The notes under the pieces are model-generated. The model ran no database searches. It had not been told where the DNA came from and worked only from the letters and a program-made list of their open reading frames with translations. Made by a program: the position numbers and the translations under genes. Shown here piece by piece: positions 36,081 to 49,275 of a stretch of DNA of 64,000 nt; position 1 is the stretch's first letter; each line of letters opens with the position of its first letter. The stretch is from Epiperipatus broadwayi (taxonomy: Eukaryota > Onychophora > Udeonychophora > Euonychophora > Peripatidae): positions 124,001 to 188,000 of the forward strand of contig JAQFVV010000546.1 in the NCBI GenBank assembly GCA_028023455.1, in the 5' to 3' direction.

Positions 36081-36429
36081 ATTTTAAAGAAATACAGACA
36101 TCGGTTTGTAATATTATTAATATATATATAAAGCACTTCTCTTAATTCAGAGAACATAGCATTTAGTCAGATTCTGCAATCTTTGAGGTTTTTGTGACTG
36201 ATCTGTTATTTCTAGTTCATTACTCTAATGAACAGCTCTTCTTACATCTTCAGTATCTCTGTGTTCTGAATTTACTGTTTTTTTCTGATGTCGTTACTTA
36301 ATCACTTTACTTTAATTTCATCTGTTCCTGAATTGATCTTACATCAGGAGATAAAAAATTATTCACCAGACATTCTCTTACATTATTAATCTAATGACAA
36401 AATTGTATTACTGTTTGCAATTATATAAA

Positions 36430-37650
36430 TACAATTTTGCTTGATAACACCTACGCTATTTTGCCTAGTAACTAATTTTTTTTTTAAAAAATCTGCACCA
36501 AACATCATGCCCCACTGCACCTCAATAAGTTCTATAGTATTTTCCAATGAGTGTAACAATGTCAGTTTGGTTCTCAGTTTTCATTCTAATAATTTTTTTG
36601 GTAAAATTTTTGTTGATAGTATGGGAGATCAGTGTTGGCATAATATCACATTCTTTTTCAGTTGTATTTCAATTGGGTATATTTTGATTATACCTAATTC
36701 ACTCTTGTGAATAATGATAGAAATGTATTTCATATTCTTTATCATAATTTTTTTAATATAATCACTATAATTTGAAACCAATCAGTGAGAACTAATCTCT
36801 TCTAAAATAATGTTAATTTTATCCCAGATAATATATAATGGCAGATGTGAATTTTTTTCATATGTTTGTACTAGTACAATGATTTCCATCAATACTAATT
36901 TTCTTTCTGCTTGTATCTTTTGCTATTTAATTTTTTTAATTTGATCACTTTATTCCAAGATTTTTAAAATGATTTCCAATCATTATGTATTGTCAGTGAT
37001 GTTTTCAAACAGTTTCCATAGATACCAGTTGACAGAATATTTTAACTGATATCATTATTTGATCTCTATGTATAATATTCACATTTTAAATTTCAACATC
37101 TAGGTCATTTTTCTTAGCTAGCTAGGTTCAAGTTGAAAATTTGTCTTTTTTTTTTGTTATATTTACAAACTCTTACCAGGTGACTACTACCTTCCCACAA
37201 TTTCTATAATTTTGATTTTCCCACTTTTTTGCTATATGACCCAATATTTCACAACAGTAGCATCAACCATTTTCTTTTTATCTGTTAATCTTTTCTAATT
37301 TCTATGTGATATTTCTTTTGTTTTAAAAATATTTGTGTGACATTACTTAGATATATCAAATTGAAACTTTTTTAACTGGTCAAAAACTGTTTCATAGATA
37401 ATACTCATTTTGATTACTGTATTATATGTTATGCCAGCAACTGACAATAACCTTTCACAAAAACTCTCATATCTCAAAAAAAAAAAATTCAAAAAAGCTT
37501 CTTCCATGTAATCCAAAAATGTAAACCCTTTGTCATTTCTTGCAGAGTTAAATTAAAATTTTGACAGAAATTCTGAAAATACAAGTGCGCTATATGTTTA
37601 ATAGATTTTGGATTAAAGTAACAAAGGAATAAATCATTTAATTTTAATTA
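36430..37650 (-). pseudogene. Probable Ty3/Gypsy-like gag and protease relic
   Basis: On the minus strand near 37270-37180 there is a CCHC zinc knuckle pattern: CYCCEILGHIAKKW (last cysteine read as W), followed by NYRNCGKV and, one frame over, HLVRVCK, consistent with a second knuckle. Upstream (about 37520-37330) an open but broken stretch has FTFLDYMEEAFLNFF and ESFCERLLSVAGI, like the end of a Gypsy gag. Downstream, LPLYIIYGIKLTLF and WFQII near 36820-36770 resemble the protease-RT linker. Many stops are present. The call rests on order of weak motifs, so it is moderate. Confidence 0.45.
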
Positions 37651-37737
37651 CATCAATTGATTCAGTTTTCTAAACTCTTATAAATTTCTGTTATTTCTTA
37701 CCATGCAAACCATAAGAGTATCGCAATTTTATATCAT

Positions 37738-37850
37738 TGAATATGATAATATTAAATCATGCTATTACACTTCCAACGTAAAGCTGTCAATAAATAGAAA
37801 ACTAAATTATGTTGGAAGTGTGATAGCATGATTTAATATTATCATATTGA
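37738..37850. repeat. Hairpin with 40 bp arms
   Basis: 37738-37777 and 37811-37850 are reverse complements (AATATTAAATCATGCTAT, ACACTTCCAAC) with two mismatches, loop 33 bases. No gene is seen in the flanks. It could be a small foldback element; a precursor-type RNA hairpin is possible but unproved. Confidence 0.9.
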
Positions 37851-38120
37851 AGACAAACATAAAGTATAAATCTACAGGCTATTACTTAAAATCATTGGAT
37901 AGTTATTTCCCATGTAACTGGTATAAAGTGGCCATTCTGATGCTTTATCTACACCAAACTTTTTTTATATATTCAGTTCTATAATTCATATTTGTTATAG
38001 TGCTAAATACATAATTTTCATTTATGCTAATAATTGTAAATTGCACCAATTAATATAGATATGCATTTCATAGACATGTAAATACAATGGTTAAGACAAT
38101 GCATGCAATACAATAAATAA

Positions 38121-38128
38121 AATATTTC
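38121..38128. other. Target site duplication, left
   Basis: AATATTTC directly before the left TIR, repeated exactly at 39122-39129 after the right TIR. Confidence 0.93.
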
Positions 38129-39121
38129 GGTAAAGGTTTACTTTAGTGGCCCCAATATGTTGGCCCTCTATTGTTTAAAATTGTAACTAAATTTTTCAAA
38201 AATTGTACATATATGCTACTATATTAGAATTACATTAAAATTTATTCAAATGTAAAAGATATATAAAAACAAATTTCCTTTTTAAAGAATTTGAATGTTG
38301 GATTAATTGCATGACATTAATTAAAATAATCAGTTTTAATTTATTTGAAACTTAAGAATTTAAACTATCTACAACTTAAGAATTTAAACTATCTATATTT
38401 ATAGAATATATTACAAAAAAGACACCCTCTGTATTCAAAAGTTTGAATTACATGCACACATGTACAGTTTTATAGTTGGAAAAAATGGCTGCTACATGTT
38501 TAATTCCAGATGATGAAAATGTTGCTGCTATTCTGGCAGAAGACTGTAATATGCATCACTTATGGAATGCCATCCAAACTCCAAAATTGGCCATCAAATG
38601 GCTTGCATAAAGACTCCTTCTGAAGGACTATGCCTTATGCCAACAGTGCAGTGGTCATTGTTCACTGTTGGTGTATTCTACAGGCTTAAATGGGTGTAGA
38701 TGGCAATGCAGAATATGTCACCATTGCAGCTCAATCAGAAAGGGATCTTTTCCCAAATTCATCTGCCTCTGGGAACAATGATAAACAGTGTATTTTTGGG
38801 CACATACTTTACCCCAAGAATACATTGTGCATGAGACTGGAGTCAGCAAAAAAATAGTATTTGACTGGGCCAATTTTTTCCAGGAGGAATGTGCCAAATA
38901 TTTTGACACACACAGCAATACTGCTTTCCCCCCAACTTCCTAGTATGCATAGGACATAATTATGCTTAAAAAGGTAAATATTTTTTATCTTATCTTTTAC
39001 ATTTGAATATATTTTAATGTAATTGTAATATAGTAGCATATACATAAAATTTAAAAAAAATAGTTATAATTTTAAACAATAGAGGGCCAACATATTGGGG
39101 CCAATAAAGTAAACCTTTACC
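38129..39121 (+). mobile_element. Merlin DNA transposon, 993 bp, with TIRs and 8 bp TSD
   Basis: The termini are 61 bp inverted repeats: 38129-38189 and 39061-39121, beginning GGTAAAGGTTTACTTTA and differing at two positions. Flanks are the perfect 8 bp target duplication AATATTTC (38121-38128 and 39122-39129). A GG start and 8-9 bp duplications are the Merlin hallmark. The interior holds a truncated transposase on the plus strand. The element is too short for a complete gene (about 300 codons), so it is an internally deleted copy mobilised in trans. The nearly identical TIRs suggest it is younger than other relics here. Confidence 0.93.
38485..38945 (+). pseudogene. Merlin transposase, N-terminal fragment
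   Basis: The start ATG 38485-38487 reads MAATCLIPDDENVAAILAED. A stop at codon 41 interrupts, but the same frame continues with the zinc-binding region: LCQQCSGHC, then CRWQCRICHHCSSIRKGSF (C-x2-C..C-x2-C, then the family IRKGSFF box) and stops at 38779. A shift in frame then gives VYFWAHTLPQEYIV and TGVSKKIVFDWANFFQEEC (the segment after the zinc region, family TGVSKTTVVDWxNFxREVC), stopping at about 38940. All catalytic D, D and E/N motifs are missing. It differs in sequence from the Merlin remnant at 5.6-9.3 kb, so two Merlin families are present. Confidence 0.9.
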
Positions 39122-39129
39122 AATATTTC
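39122..39129. other. Target site duplication, right
   Basis: AATATTTC directly after the right TIR, identical to 38121-38128. Confidence 0.93.
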
Positions 39130-42100
39130 ATTGATAATTAATAATTAGTGATCATTTATTTACAATTTGAATCAATTAAAATGTCAACATCATATATTGA
39201 AATAGTAATGGGAGTATCTAATATTAACTATAATTTTAGTTTTACAACTCACCAGATAATCAAACTAAGGTTTCTCATAACAAAATAAATAATTGTAAAA
39301 GTATATTACTAAATCAAAAAACGATAGTTATATTTCCTGATTGTCTTTGCTGTTTCAAACAGGAATTAATCAATGTAGTATTTTATAGAGAGTCTCTCTC
39401 TCTCAAGAACAGCTTAGATTTTGATGCCAAAATTAGATTAATTAATGCATTATGCTTGATGTGGTGTGTTCCCCAAAATTAATTCATAAGTCATTTACCA
39501 AATTATCATTTACTTTTTTTATTAAATTGTTTTATTACCAGTGATATCAACTTAAATAGAAAAGACACTTGTTTTGCCATTTCCAAAAAATGGATAATAT
39601 ATGAGATAGTTTTGCATACATTTACATATAATGACACTAATAATCTAAAGAGGTTATGATTATGGAGTAACAAAACTATGAAAGCACTAAACCTGCAGAA
39701 ATTATGATATAGAAATCCTACAGAAATTATTATATAGAAAGGTTTCACCTCAATGCATCAGCATATTATTAAATTGTGAATTGAAATTTTTCATTTATAA
39801 TTTATAGACAGTGAAAAAACTATTATTCAATATCTAGAACTAAGTAGCATAAGAAGTAAATGCTGATTGAAACTTGTTATATTTTTAAAACAGATGATGT
39901 TTTTCTTCATCTCACAAATCAACATAAAATATATGATTAAATGATTATTACTTATCAGAAGATAATAAATTTGACTTCATTTGATATTTTTGTTTACTAA
40001 TGAAATAAATTTTAAATGATCACATTTTGTTTCTGTAAATATTAAAAAAATGAGATTGTAATCAAAACAAAGAGTTTAGATGTCATCATTTCTACAAGAA
40101 TTGTTTTCAGTTTACAAAATGAATGAAATGTTTTTACTTATTATTTTTAAAAATCCAAGTGAATATTTATTTATTTCTTTTATATCTAATGAATTATGCT
40201 TTAAAAGTTTAAAATATTTGAATATTTATTGCAAAATTGTAATATTTTCACTTACATAGAAGCTAATCTTATAAATTGCTTCAGACCATATTTACATACA
40301 CTGCTAATACAACATTATATTTTTAAAAATAAAATATTTCAAATCAAAATAAATTATTAATAATTTATATTTCTTGATATCTAATAAATATAGTGCAAAT
40401 TATTGTAAAAAAATATCTAAAACCATAATAAATTCACAAATAAACATGTTTTTGGTCATTGGAACTATTTTCTTTAAACAATGTCATAAAACACTGAATG
40501 TTTTACAGCTTTGGAATAAACAATGCCTGAACATGTCAGGACAGGATTTATGCCTATTGTAAGAGTGGGAATTTTGAACTTCCCACTTTCTAGCATAATG
40601 TTTTTAGCAAAATTTTTATATAATAAAATATATGGTAATATATGCATTTTAACTTATAATACGTACAAAAAAATTTGCCAGAAAGTGAATTTATCAAAAA
40701 ATGAAATAATTCATAAGAAGTGAACTGGGAGTTAATTAATTAATTAATATTAATTGAAGAAAATATTCTCTAGTATTTTATCAGTCTATTCAGTTCACAG
40801 CATCTTTTATTTATTTTTAATTTTTTTTGTCTTGACGTCATAAGATATTTTTTTTTAGTTTATATTGTATTGTCAGAAAAACTAATCTTAAAAACCAAGC
40901 AATGATCACTAACTCATATGTCTGTTTATAATATTGATATAAACATTGCCAAAGACAGTATAAACTTGAACATCATTATATATGCCCCAGAATGATTTTT
41001 ATATGACAACTATATCTAACATTAGTGTATATGAACTTTTTCTTATATCCACTGAGGTAAAGGGGATACAAGAGACTCTTAAAACTAAATAAAATGCTAA
41101 TAGTGGTAAACAAGACAAAAATGAAAGAGGTAAATAACAATAAAGAAAACAAAAAAATAAAGTTTATTTGACTATATTTAAACCGAAGATTGCATTTCTT
41201 ATAGGTTAAAAATGATTTAGCAACTAAACATCATAATTATTGCTACTTACATCCAATAGATGGACTATAGGATTTTTTATGTCTTAATAATTTTCAGGGC
41301 AGATATTCTCTAATGGTTTAACTATTAATTACTTCTTAATTAAGCAGGGTTAAGATTACTTATATACATTAAAGTTACATTTATTAATAAATGACTACAA
41401 TGGAATTAAAATTATGACTGGCTATCTGATTGTAATATTAGGCTTTAAAAATACATTAAAAACTGAATGCAATAGTAAGTTATGAATAAAAAGAATTATA
41501 TCTGAAACTGAAATGGAGATGGGATATGCCTACCTTAGTGAGGCCACACCTGATAATTTCATAAGATCCAAAGGTCATATAAAACAGGAATAAACATTTG
41601 TTTCTGCAATCAGTAATAATCTTATAACTATCAAGCAGAAAATTTAGCTACATTGATAATATTATTAATAACAACTGTGAAGATTATCTAAAGATCTAAA
41701 TATAAGAGAGATTTACACCTTGGCATGACTTTATCTACAGAGCACTTAGCCAATCCATTTGCACAAATTAGGTGATTATCTGCATGAGAAACAACAATAC
41801 AAATTGATCAAAATATATAATGAACCCAGCAATGCAATTTATTTAAAGAAGGAACAAACAATAAATAATTCTTAATTATTAAAGCCTGGAAATTAAAAAA
41901 ACAAGGGTGAGTAGCCACACAAGTTTGAACAAGCAATCACATATTAATTTACTTGGCTATATTAAGGCCTAACAATTCATCTGATGTAAATACTTAAAAA
42001 ATGATAAAATATTCAAATAATCCCTACTTAATTGAAGGTTTGTCCTAGCAACTGTACTCACACATATTAAAAAATACAATATTCATACAGTAGCCCAACA

Positions 42101-45100
42101 AGTCTGTGATTTAGATATATAATTATAATGAAACATTTGTGAGGCTAATGTAAATTGAATGACATTTATTTAACCCTTTGAAAAAATATAAATTAACATT
42201 ATTTTTACTTGTTTTTAAAACTAGTTCAATTTATTTTTATACTTGGTAAAAAACCTGATTTTCTAATCATGATAATTGTAAGAGTAAAGTTTTAATTGAA
42301 ATGCATAAATTATTATATTTTAGAACAAAATCTTTGAGCCAGGTGAGGAAAGGGGACTAAAGCATCCCTGTGCTTTTGATTAGTTTTTTTTAGGGTTGGA
42401 TGATTCTCAGAATAGTCATCATCACCTGATCACTTGAATACTAAATCTAGCACATGTTTAACATAAGTATGATTACATCTAGCAACATATTCAATCATTC
42501 TTAATAAATACAGGTTAGTTTAACATATATGTGTAATATCAAAGTAAAACAATATTAAAAGAATTATAACATAAAAAATAAACAATACAAGCAAAAGGAA
42601 AAAATTAAGTGCATATGAATTATTTTACCAATATGGGTATCGTGATGTGTAGCTTTCATGGTGCAATTCACATTTATACAATCCTGGACAGCACTTTTTT
42701 CAGAAATTAATACTTAACTCTGGAGACAATCTGGTCCTTTGGAATAGCATATGACTGAATATGGCTTAATTGACTAGATAGTTTCTTATTTCTTGAAGAA
42801 AGGCATGGAAAGTCAGGAGGCTTAATTTATTTATGATGTAAGGAACATCAGTACCACAAGTATAATGGCCAGCAGACTTCAGATGAGCAGCAGTTTATGA
42901 ACTCTATCAGGATTCCAAACTCATGTCCCCTGAGCTGGCAAAAGGGATGTGGACACAAGCTTTCTACTCACAAGTCATTATGGAAGGTTTCTATCTGCCA
43001 AATAATTAATGAATTTCTTAACAATAATTTTGTGGAATGAACTTTTGATGAAGATCTTGAAAAATTTTCTTAAAGAAGTGACCCTGCTTTCACATTTACT
43101 TATGTATTTATACTATTTTTCAACAAAAGACATCTGGATTAGTTTTAATTAAAAATATTTCTGCTGATAATAATTTTGACCAGTTTAATTACAATTTAAT
43201 CCTGGACTGGTTTATTACTTAGAAAATTTTTCCAAATTCTGAATACCTTTCATCTATATGCAATATGTGCAATATTTAAGCATCAATCAATACTTTTTAT
43301 CTCAAGGTCAAACATTGTAAACATCATCATTTAAATAGATGATACCAAGACAATTGTTCTTCTTTTCATTAATTAGTTTTAATAACAAAACTATCAGTGG
43401 ATTAACCTGCCTTTACAAATTTTATTAAAATCGAATGTTTCAGAATTTTACATAGCTTAAATTTAAATTACTTCTTCTTTTTATCAGAATTTTTTAGAAT
43501 CTGTTCTGCATTTGAATATTACTAATTATTTATCTAATCTCAGATGATCATTTTTTACCCTTGCTACATACACATATGGCAGCATTCATTCTTTTTAATA
43601 GAATAAAATTTCTTATAACAGAGTTTAAAAATATTTAGATACTAATTGGCATGAAGTATATATATGTAAGCATATTATAGCTTCAATATTTAGTTTTGAA
43701 TTAGATGGGTTTTTAGTTTTTTTTCTTGAGACAGGAACTAGCTTTTGTAAGTCATTGAGAAATAATTAGCAGATGAGCATAACTTCTATTAAATTCATGG
43801 TGATTATTAAACAACAGACTAGTAATAAATATATTTAACAGGTCAGAGGAACATCTCTCAAGATCTTAGCACATAAGGCAGTCAGTAATGACAACAGATT
43901 TACTAAATGACTTCTAGTCAGCCATATGGAATATCTTTGATCTGTGGATCAAAGTTTCCATATATTAAATAAGTTGGAAACAGTTTTCCAGTATTCAATA
44001 TCAGTTTTCTTTGAGATTATTGATTCTGCCACATTCACACTCAGAATGGTCATAGGCAGTAACTTAGTTATTAAGTATACAACCAGCTTTTTACACAGTA
44101 GAGAAATGAAAAAAAAATATTTGCTTGACTCAATCTTATATATACTATCTAATTTGTCAACAGGATGTCTTTTTTTTTAGTTTTAACTTTTATTTTAGAT
44201 AATAAATTGAGATTTTAATCTGCAATTATCTCCAGGCTACCTTCTGTTACTTTATTTTATGTTTGTCAATTTTATGTACCTTAATAACATCTTTCTTTTT
44301 TAAATTTTTGTTATAAAATAATTTAGAAATTAAATATAGTATTATGCAATTCATATTTTAAAGATTTTCTGTGTTTTAAAAGTATGCAAAATATATAAAA
44401 TATACTTCGATCTAACAATAAAATGCACCCATTGCATTTAAATCTTTGTACTTTTTTAGATAAACTTTGAACTAGATTGAGTGATAATTGAGTGATTTCT
44501 TTTTCAATTGTATATCAATCATTACTCAAAATTTTCTTTATCATACAAATTATTTTTCTTATTCAATAAAGTTTTATGCCAATGCAGTATATTGTACACA
44601 TTCCAATTTAGCCTGTAACTAAATTGCAACAATGTGTGCATACAATATAAAAAAAATAATCATCACATTTTCATTTATAGGAGGGGGAAGCTGTAGGCCA
44701 TTGAGTTCAAGACATACATGACGAAATACCCAAAGCCTCAAACACAGAGTGGGAGAAATATTTATTTTTCTCACTCTATTCAACTGAGTATTAGTAAAAG
44801 GGATAATATATATACTTTGAATAGTTTAGTAGTTGCACTTAAAAATTAGAATTTTAAGGCACATATAAATAGTTTTCTGTAGACCCAAACTTTATAAATC
44901 ATTTTTCTAAGTTTGCTTATTAACCTTCTTTAAAGTTAATTTATATTTAATAGATTATAATATTCTTTTTTAATCATACTTGATGCTAATACTTGTCTTA
45001 TTTATTTATTTCACGAATTGTAATACTGATATTGCAAATCTATAGCATTTAGATTATTTAGATTGTGTTTGAGAAGCAGGATTTATATATTTGAATATAT

Positions 45101-45330
45101 GTGAGTGTGTGCTTGTATAAGGAAAATAAACACATAAGCATTTACAGACATACTTAAAAAGTTTTGTTTAAATAATTTTATAGATTCTTTATAAAACAGT
45201 TATATATTTAAGATTAATTTGTCTTATTTTATCTGAAAGAGTTCAAGGTTTCACCTAATATTCAGGCTAATTGCAAGGGTTAATGAGAGAGATAAGATGT
45301 AAGCCATGTGGGGGGGGGGAGAAAGGCTCA
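39130..45330. other. AT-rich stretch, no supported gene
   Basis: Contains a CTCTCTCTCTC run near 39390, TTAATTAATTAATTAA at about 40735, and a more GC-balanced portion at 42620-43000 without an open frame. Frames at 40374-40723 and 43944-44180 show no family resemblance. A G9 run lies at 45311. I see no repeat with clear partners. Confidence 0.5.
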
Positions 45331-45339
45331 TTAATCAGC

Positions 45340-45770
45340 CATTGTAATTACCAAAAAATCCAGAACATTTTTGTGACCAGACTCAATAATAAATTTAGAA
45401 AAAAAATTGCCAATTTTGAAAAGATTTTGTCCAGATGCCTTAATTGATAGAAATCATGGATTTCAGTGAACATAGATATATGTGATATCATCATTTGGAG
45501 CACATATATAATCTGAAAATAAAACAGTAAAAGGAGAATAAACTTGATTGCTTTTCAGAAACCACACACTTTTTAAAGGTTTCTACATCAATATTTTGGG
45601 GTAAAAATATTTTGTTGGCATTCCTTTGACCCCAATAATTCTGTGTGCATCAGAAGAGTTTAAATCTAAAGTATTTAAAACATCTTTTGACTGATTTCCA
45701 AAGAAAAAATCAACTTTTGCTAATGTTATTTCACCTATGTCATTTGCTGAATTTGAATAAAAGCACAAAG
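45340..45770 (-). pseudogene. Unrecognised decayed coding-like stretch
   Basis: One minus-strand frame from about 45770 to 45340 has only three stops in about 140 codons. Between them are protein-like pieces: SNSANDIGEITLAKVDFFF, SKDVLNTLDLNSSDAHRIIG, KPLKSVWFLKSNQVYSPF, DYICAPNDDITYIYVH, then KASGQNLFKIGNFFSKFI and ESGHKNVLDFLVITMAD. The variety of residues (D, N, S, P, G, H, W) is unlike AT noise. It may be an old transposon or processed gene. The family is not recognised, and chance is not excluded. Confidence 0.3.
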
Positions 45771-46019
45771 AAAAAAAATGCTAACATATATGGAAAGCAA
45801 AAATATCCATCTATCAAAAGTAACTATACCCAGAAGAAATGAAAAAAAATATTTCAATGATAAAATGGTCCCTAAAGAAGCAATTTATTTCATCATCATT
45901 GCAGTAAATAGAATTGCAATCCCATGCCAAAATAGGACTGTTCCAGTAAACCACTGTAATTGGTAAATCTACATGTGTTATATATTGGTGCATGGCTGAT
46001 TTCAAATTTTCTATCTTAA

Positions 46020-47580
46020 ATAAGCTGACTTTAAAATGACATTTCTTGGACTATTTGAAACTGTCTGTACATTGAGAGTAAAATAAGACTGGTAATATCA
46101 ATTTTAATTATATTTTTTTATCGTGATATTAACAAATCTTTTTAATAATAAATCCATTTATTTCTCTCTTTAAATCTTAAAACCAGAATCAATTAGAGAA
46201 GATTTTTGATAATAATAAATATTGCTCTATTGATATATTATGTATTCTTAGATTATCATTACATGTAACCATTTATATATGTGTATTTTATTTTCATAAA
46301 ATGTGTTTAATGTGTATTGATTCAAATATTATGAAATATGTTGGTTTATATTGGATGTAAAAAGGTTTTAATAATTTTTTATTCATAATGGAAATTGATA
46401 CACATACATACACACACCTAGTAATATAATTATGCTTACATGTATACTTGTTGAGCATAAATGTTAAAAAAATTGGTAGGAGAGATAGATTTTAAGGTAA
46501 TTAATGACCTAGATTGGTGAAAAGTCAGATTGGTAAAATGCTCTTATTTCTATGATCTAACTAACCTTTCTCTACTTATTTCTTGATTGATATTATGTTT
46601 AAATATATAAATATAAAAATATGTTATATGCAATAGGTGAGTATGTGCATGCATTGAGTGTTTATTTTTAAAATTAAAGTGTTTCTATGATATAAAATTT
46701 TTATTTACCCACTAGAAAAATTAATGCACACACATCACACTATATGATATGAACATTCGGTTTACATTTCATTAAGGGAAAGGGGGAAGATTACTATTTA
46801 AATGTAAACAATTTATCATTATTAATTATGTAAATTTTCTATCTGTATTAACATTTATTACTGATAATAAATGTTAATTTGTTTTTATTAAGTGAGGCAT
46901 ATATCTTTCTTAAGAGTTAATTATTGCCTTGTGAAGATATTTTTAGTCATCATCATCACTGATGAATGTCAATCTTTAAGTCATAATTTAAATATGATAA
47001 TATTTTGTGTAAATGTTTATAGGTTGATAAAAGATAAAATTTATATTGTGAGTTAGTCCTAAAGCTGTTGATAAAAGTATCATCATCATCATCATCTTAT
47101 TAATTAATAGTCTAAATAAATGTGTTTAATAGTCTTATATAAATAATGGTTCTCACTGTGCTTGTTTATTATTGTGAGCCATCATAAGAGATAATAACTA
47201 CCATCAAAGAAAATCAAATGTTGCTCAAGATTTAGTGAATTTCCATGATAATCACTTGAAAAAAATGTTAAATATGCATATATGAGGTTAGAATCTTATA
47301 TAATAATTTTGTCTAATGATTTATTTCACAACTAAAGAGTAATAAGGATATTTTTCTCTTAATGCTAGTGCAAAGGTTGTATAGTTATAAAATGGAAAAT
47401 TCTATATCCTGTTATAAATAACGTACCAAATGGGTTTAAACCAGGTACACATCTATAAGTAGGTATACAGTATAACTTTATCTAGGTTTAGATAGCCTAG
47501 TGGTACCTAGATAGCCCAAATAAACATAAGTAAAAACTTATATAAACTGCTTAAAAGAAATACTAGATATTATAATGCTC
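46020..47580. other. AT-rich stretch, no supported gene
   Basis: ATCATCATCATC microsatellites near 46940 and 47080. A C13 run at 47583-47595. TGGTGACCCAACT at 47634-47646 looks like a retroelement primer-binding-site region but no matching LTR ends were found. Confidence 0.5.
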
Positions 47581-48199
47581 GCCTCCCCCCCCCCCATTTA
47601 GTCTCATTCTATATTTTTATTAAGTTAAAAATGGTGACCCAACTGAGGGCTCTGAGGTATACTATCTAACTGAGAGGAGAAGTAGTCTTTATAATGATGA
47701 GAGATGTGTAGTTAAAAAAAAAAAAAATTTTTTTTGTGTAATTTTTTTTTTTCTCAGAATTATTTTGACCATGTATTCTTATATTGGACTTTTATATGAT
47801 AATGTTTATTGTTTTATTTCTTCATCAATGTTAATAAATGAGTACATCCATGTAACAGCTTAGTTTTTCAATTCTAAAATAGTATATATGTATCACAACT
47901 TGAGTCAGTGTTTAAGCTAGCAATAGGATTTTTTTTTAAACATTTCATTATTAATAAAAGATTTACTGTGATGTTGAGACAGCAATATTGATAGTTATGA
48001 ATTATGGAATAATAATTTCATGTATATTTGGAGAGTTCATGTTATAGAAATTCTATGATTTTAGAGATTGGATTGGATATGTGATTGTTGGAGTTTTGTC
48101 ATTGCCTTGAAGATGTGATATATTTATCCCCCTCAAGACTGATCAATCTCATTCACTGCTCCGACCCAGGCTATTATTTGTTCTTATTTATCATGAAGG

Positions 48200-48400
48200 A
48201 GTTAACAGGAGTCCTGCCATGATTTCAGCCTCTACGTCTCCTAGAAATTGAGCAAGGCATTTATTTTTCTTAAATATTCCAGCCTTTGAAAGAAGCAGGG
48301 CATAGTTTTGATACTTTCCTTTAAGTCTCCAAGAGAGAGAGCAAGGCATTATTTTATATATTACAGCCCTTAAGACTTGAAAGAAGCAGCGCATTGCAAC
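48200..48400. repeat. Approximately 100 bp unit repeated twice
   Basis: GAGCAAGGCATTTATTTTTC and GCCTTTGAAAGAAGCAGGGC recur as GAGCAAGGCATTATTTTATA and AGACTTGAAAGAAGCAGCGC about 100 bases later. This is upstream of the Gypsy relic and could be part of its LTR or leader. The minus frame crossing it has no recognised product. Confidence 0.7.
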
Positions 48401-48829
48401 AAAGTTTGCATCATTCTATTAAGGGTGATGGTAGCTTAAAGTGATTGATTTGGGATGGCTTTCTGGGTGTTCATGATGCATTGTGTCCTTAGAGTGCTGT
48501 GACTGAATTCTTTTGTCACAGAATTGTGAACTGCTGGTCATTCTGTTAGCTGTCAGTATCTGTCATCTCTAGAAGAAGAGATGAGTATATAATTTGAAGT
48601 ATGAACTCTTATGAATATATGCATGCGCTATATGGGTTATTGTTGGATGGTTCATTGAACAATGGATATCATTTTTTTTAAAGCATGAGGAAGCAAGGGA
48701 ATAAAAGGCAAGTCAGGCAGTAGGGGATGTATTCTCAGAAAGAGAATGGATGTGCATGTTCTTGGTGGTCAGGGAACTTGAAAACAAAAATAAATTAAAT
48801 TTTAATAAAATGAGTGAACTTGAGGGGAT

Positions 48830-49260
48830 ATGGAGGAGGAAAACTCCTCAATCCCTGAGGTTAGCAATTTTTATATTGAAGAAGAGGATGGTGAAATTTT
48901 ATTTAAGTTAGTGATTGTGAAAGAGGAAGTTGATGTAAATGCTTTTAGAGTTAATGGAAATGGTGCAGTAACAAGCATTGAAACTGTAGTTGAGGATCAG
49001 GAGACCTATCAGACTCAGACTGAGAAGGGAGCACCATCAGGGATGGAAATAATGATGATGTATATGTTCAAATCTTTAGAACAAAAAGTAGATAAATCTG
49101 CAGAAAATAATAAAAGATTATGGAAATTCTAAGTGAAGACAATAAATCTTCAGAAGAAAAAATAGATAAATCTGTAAAAGATAACAATAAATCTTTAGAA
49201 GAAAAAAATAGATAAATCTGTAGAAGATAAAAAATCTGTTGAAACTCTAAGAGAAGACAG
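48830..49260 (+). pseudogene. Gypsy gag-like N-terminal fragment
   Basis: The start at 48830 gives an acidic 100-codon frame rich in glutamate (EEENSSIPEV.., IVKEEVDVNAF) up to 49132. Then DKSAENNK-type units repeat across frames: EKIDKSVKDNNKSLEEK and DKSVEDKKSVETL, a short coding tandem repeat of about 33-36 bases per unit between 49075 and 49245. Its position just ahead of a retroviral-type protease suggests gag or the gag-protease junction. No zinc knuckle is seen. Low specificity. Confidence 0.45.
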
Positions 49261-49275
49261 CTTTCAAACAAGCAG

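Noticed and set aside
37738-37850. microRNA precursor call
   Set aside because: Only a long, AT-rich near-perfect hairpin is seen; such hairpins are frequent here as foldback elements and no expression evidence exists.
40374-40723. Overlapping 62- and 66-codon frames
   Set aside because: No family resemblance, lysine/isoleucine/asparagine-rich AT composition, no splice or promoter context.
47630-47646. TGGTGACCCAACT as a retroelement primer-binding site with an LTR before it
   Set aside because: No TG..CA bounded repeat partner was found on either side, so an LTR cannot be supported.
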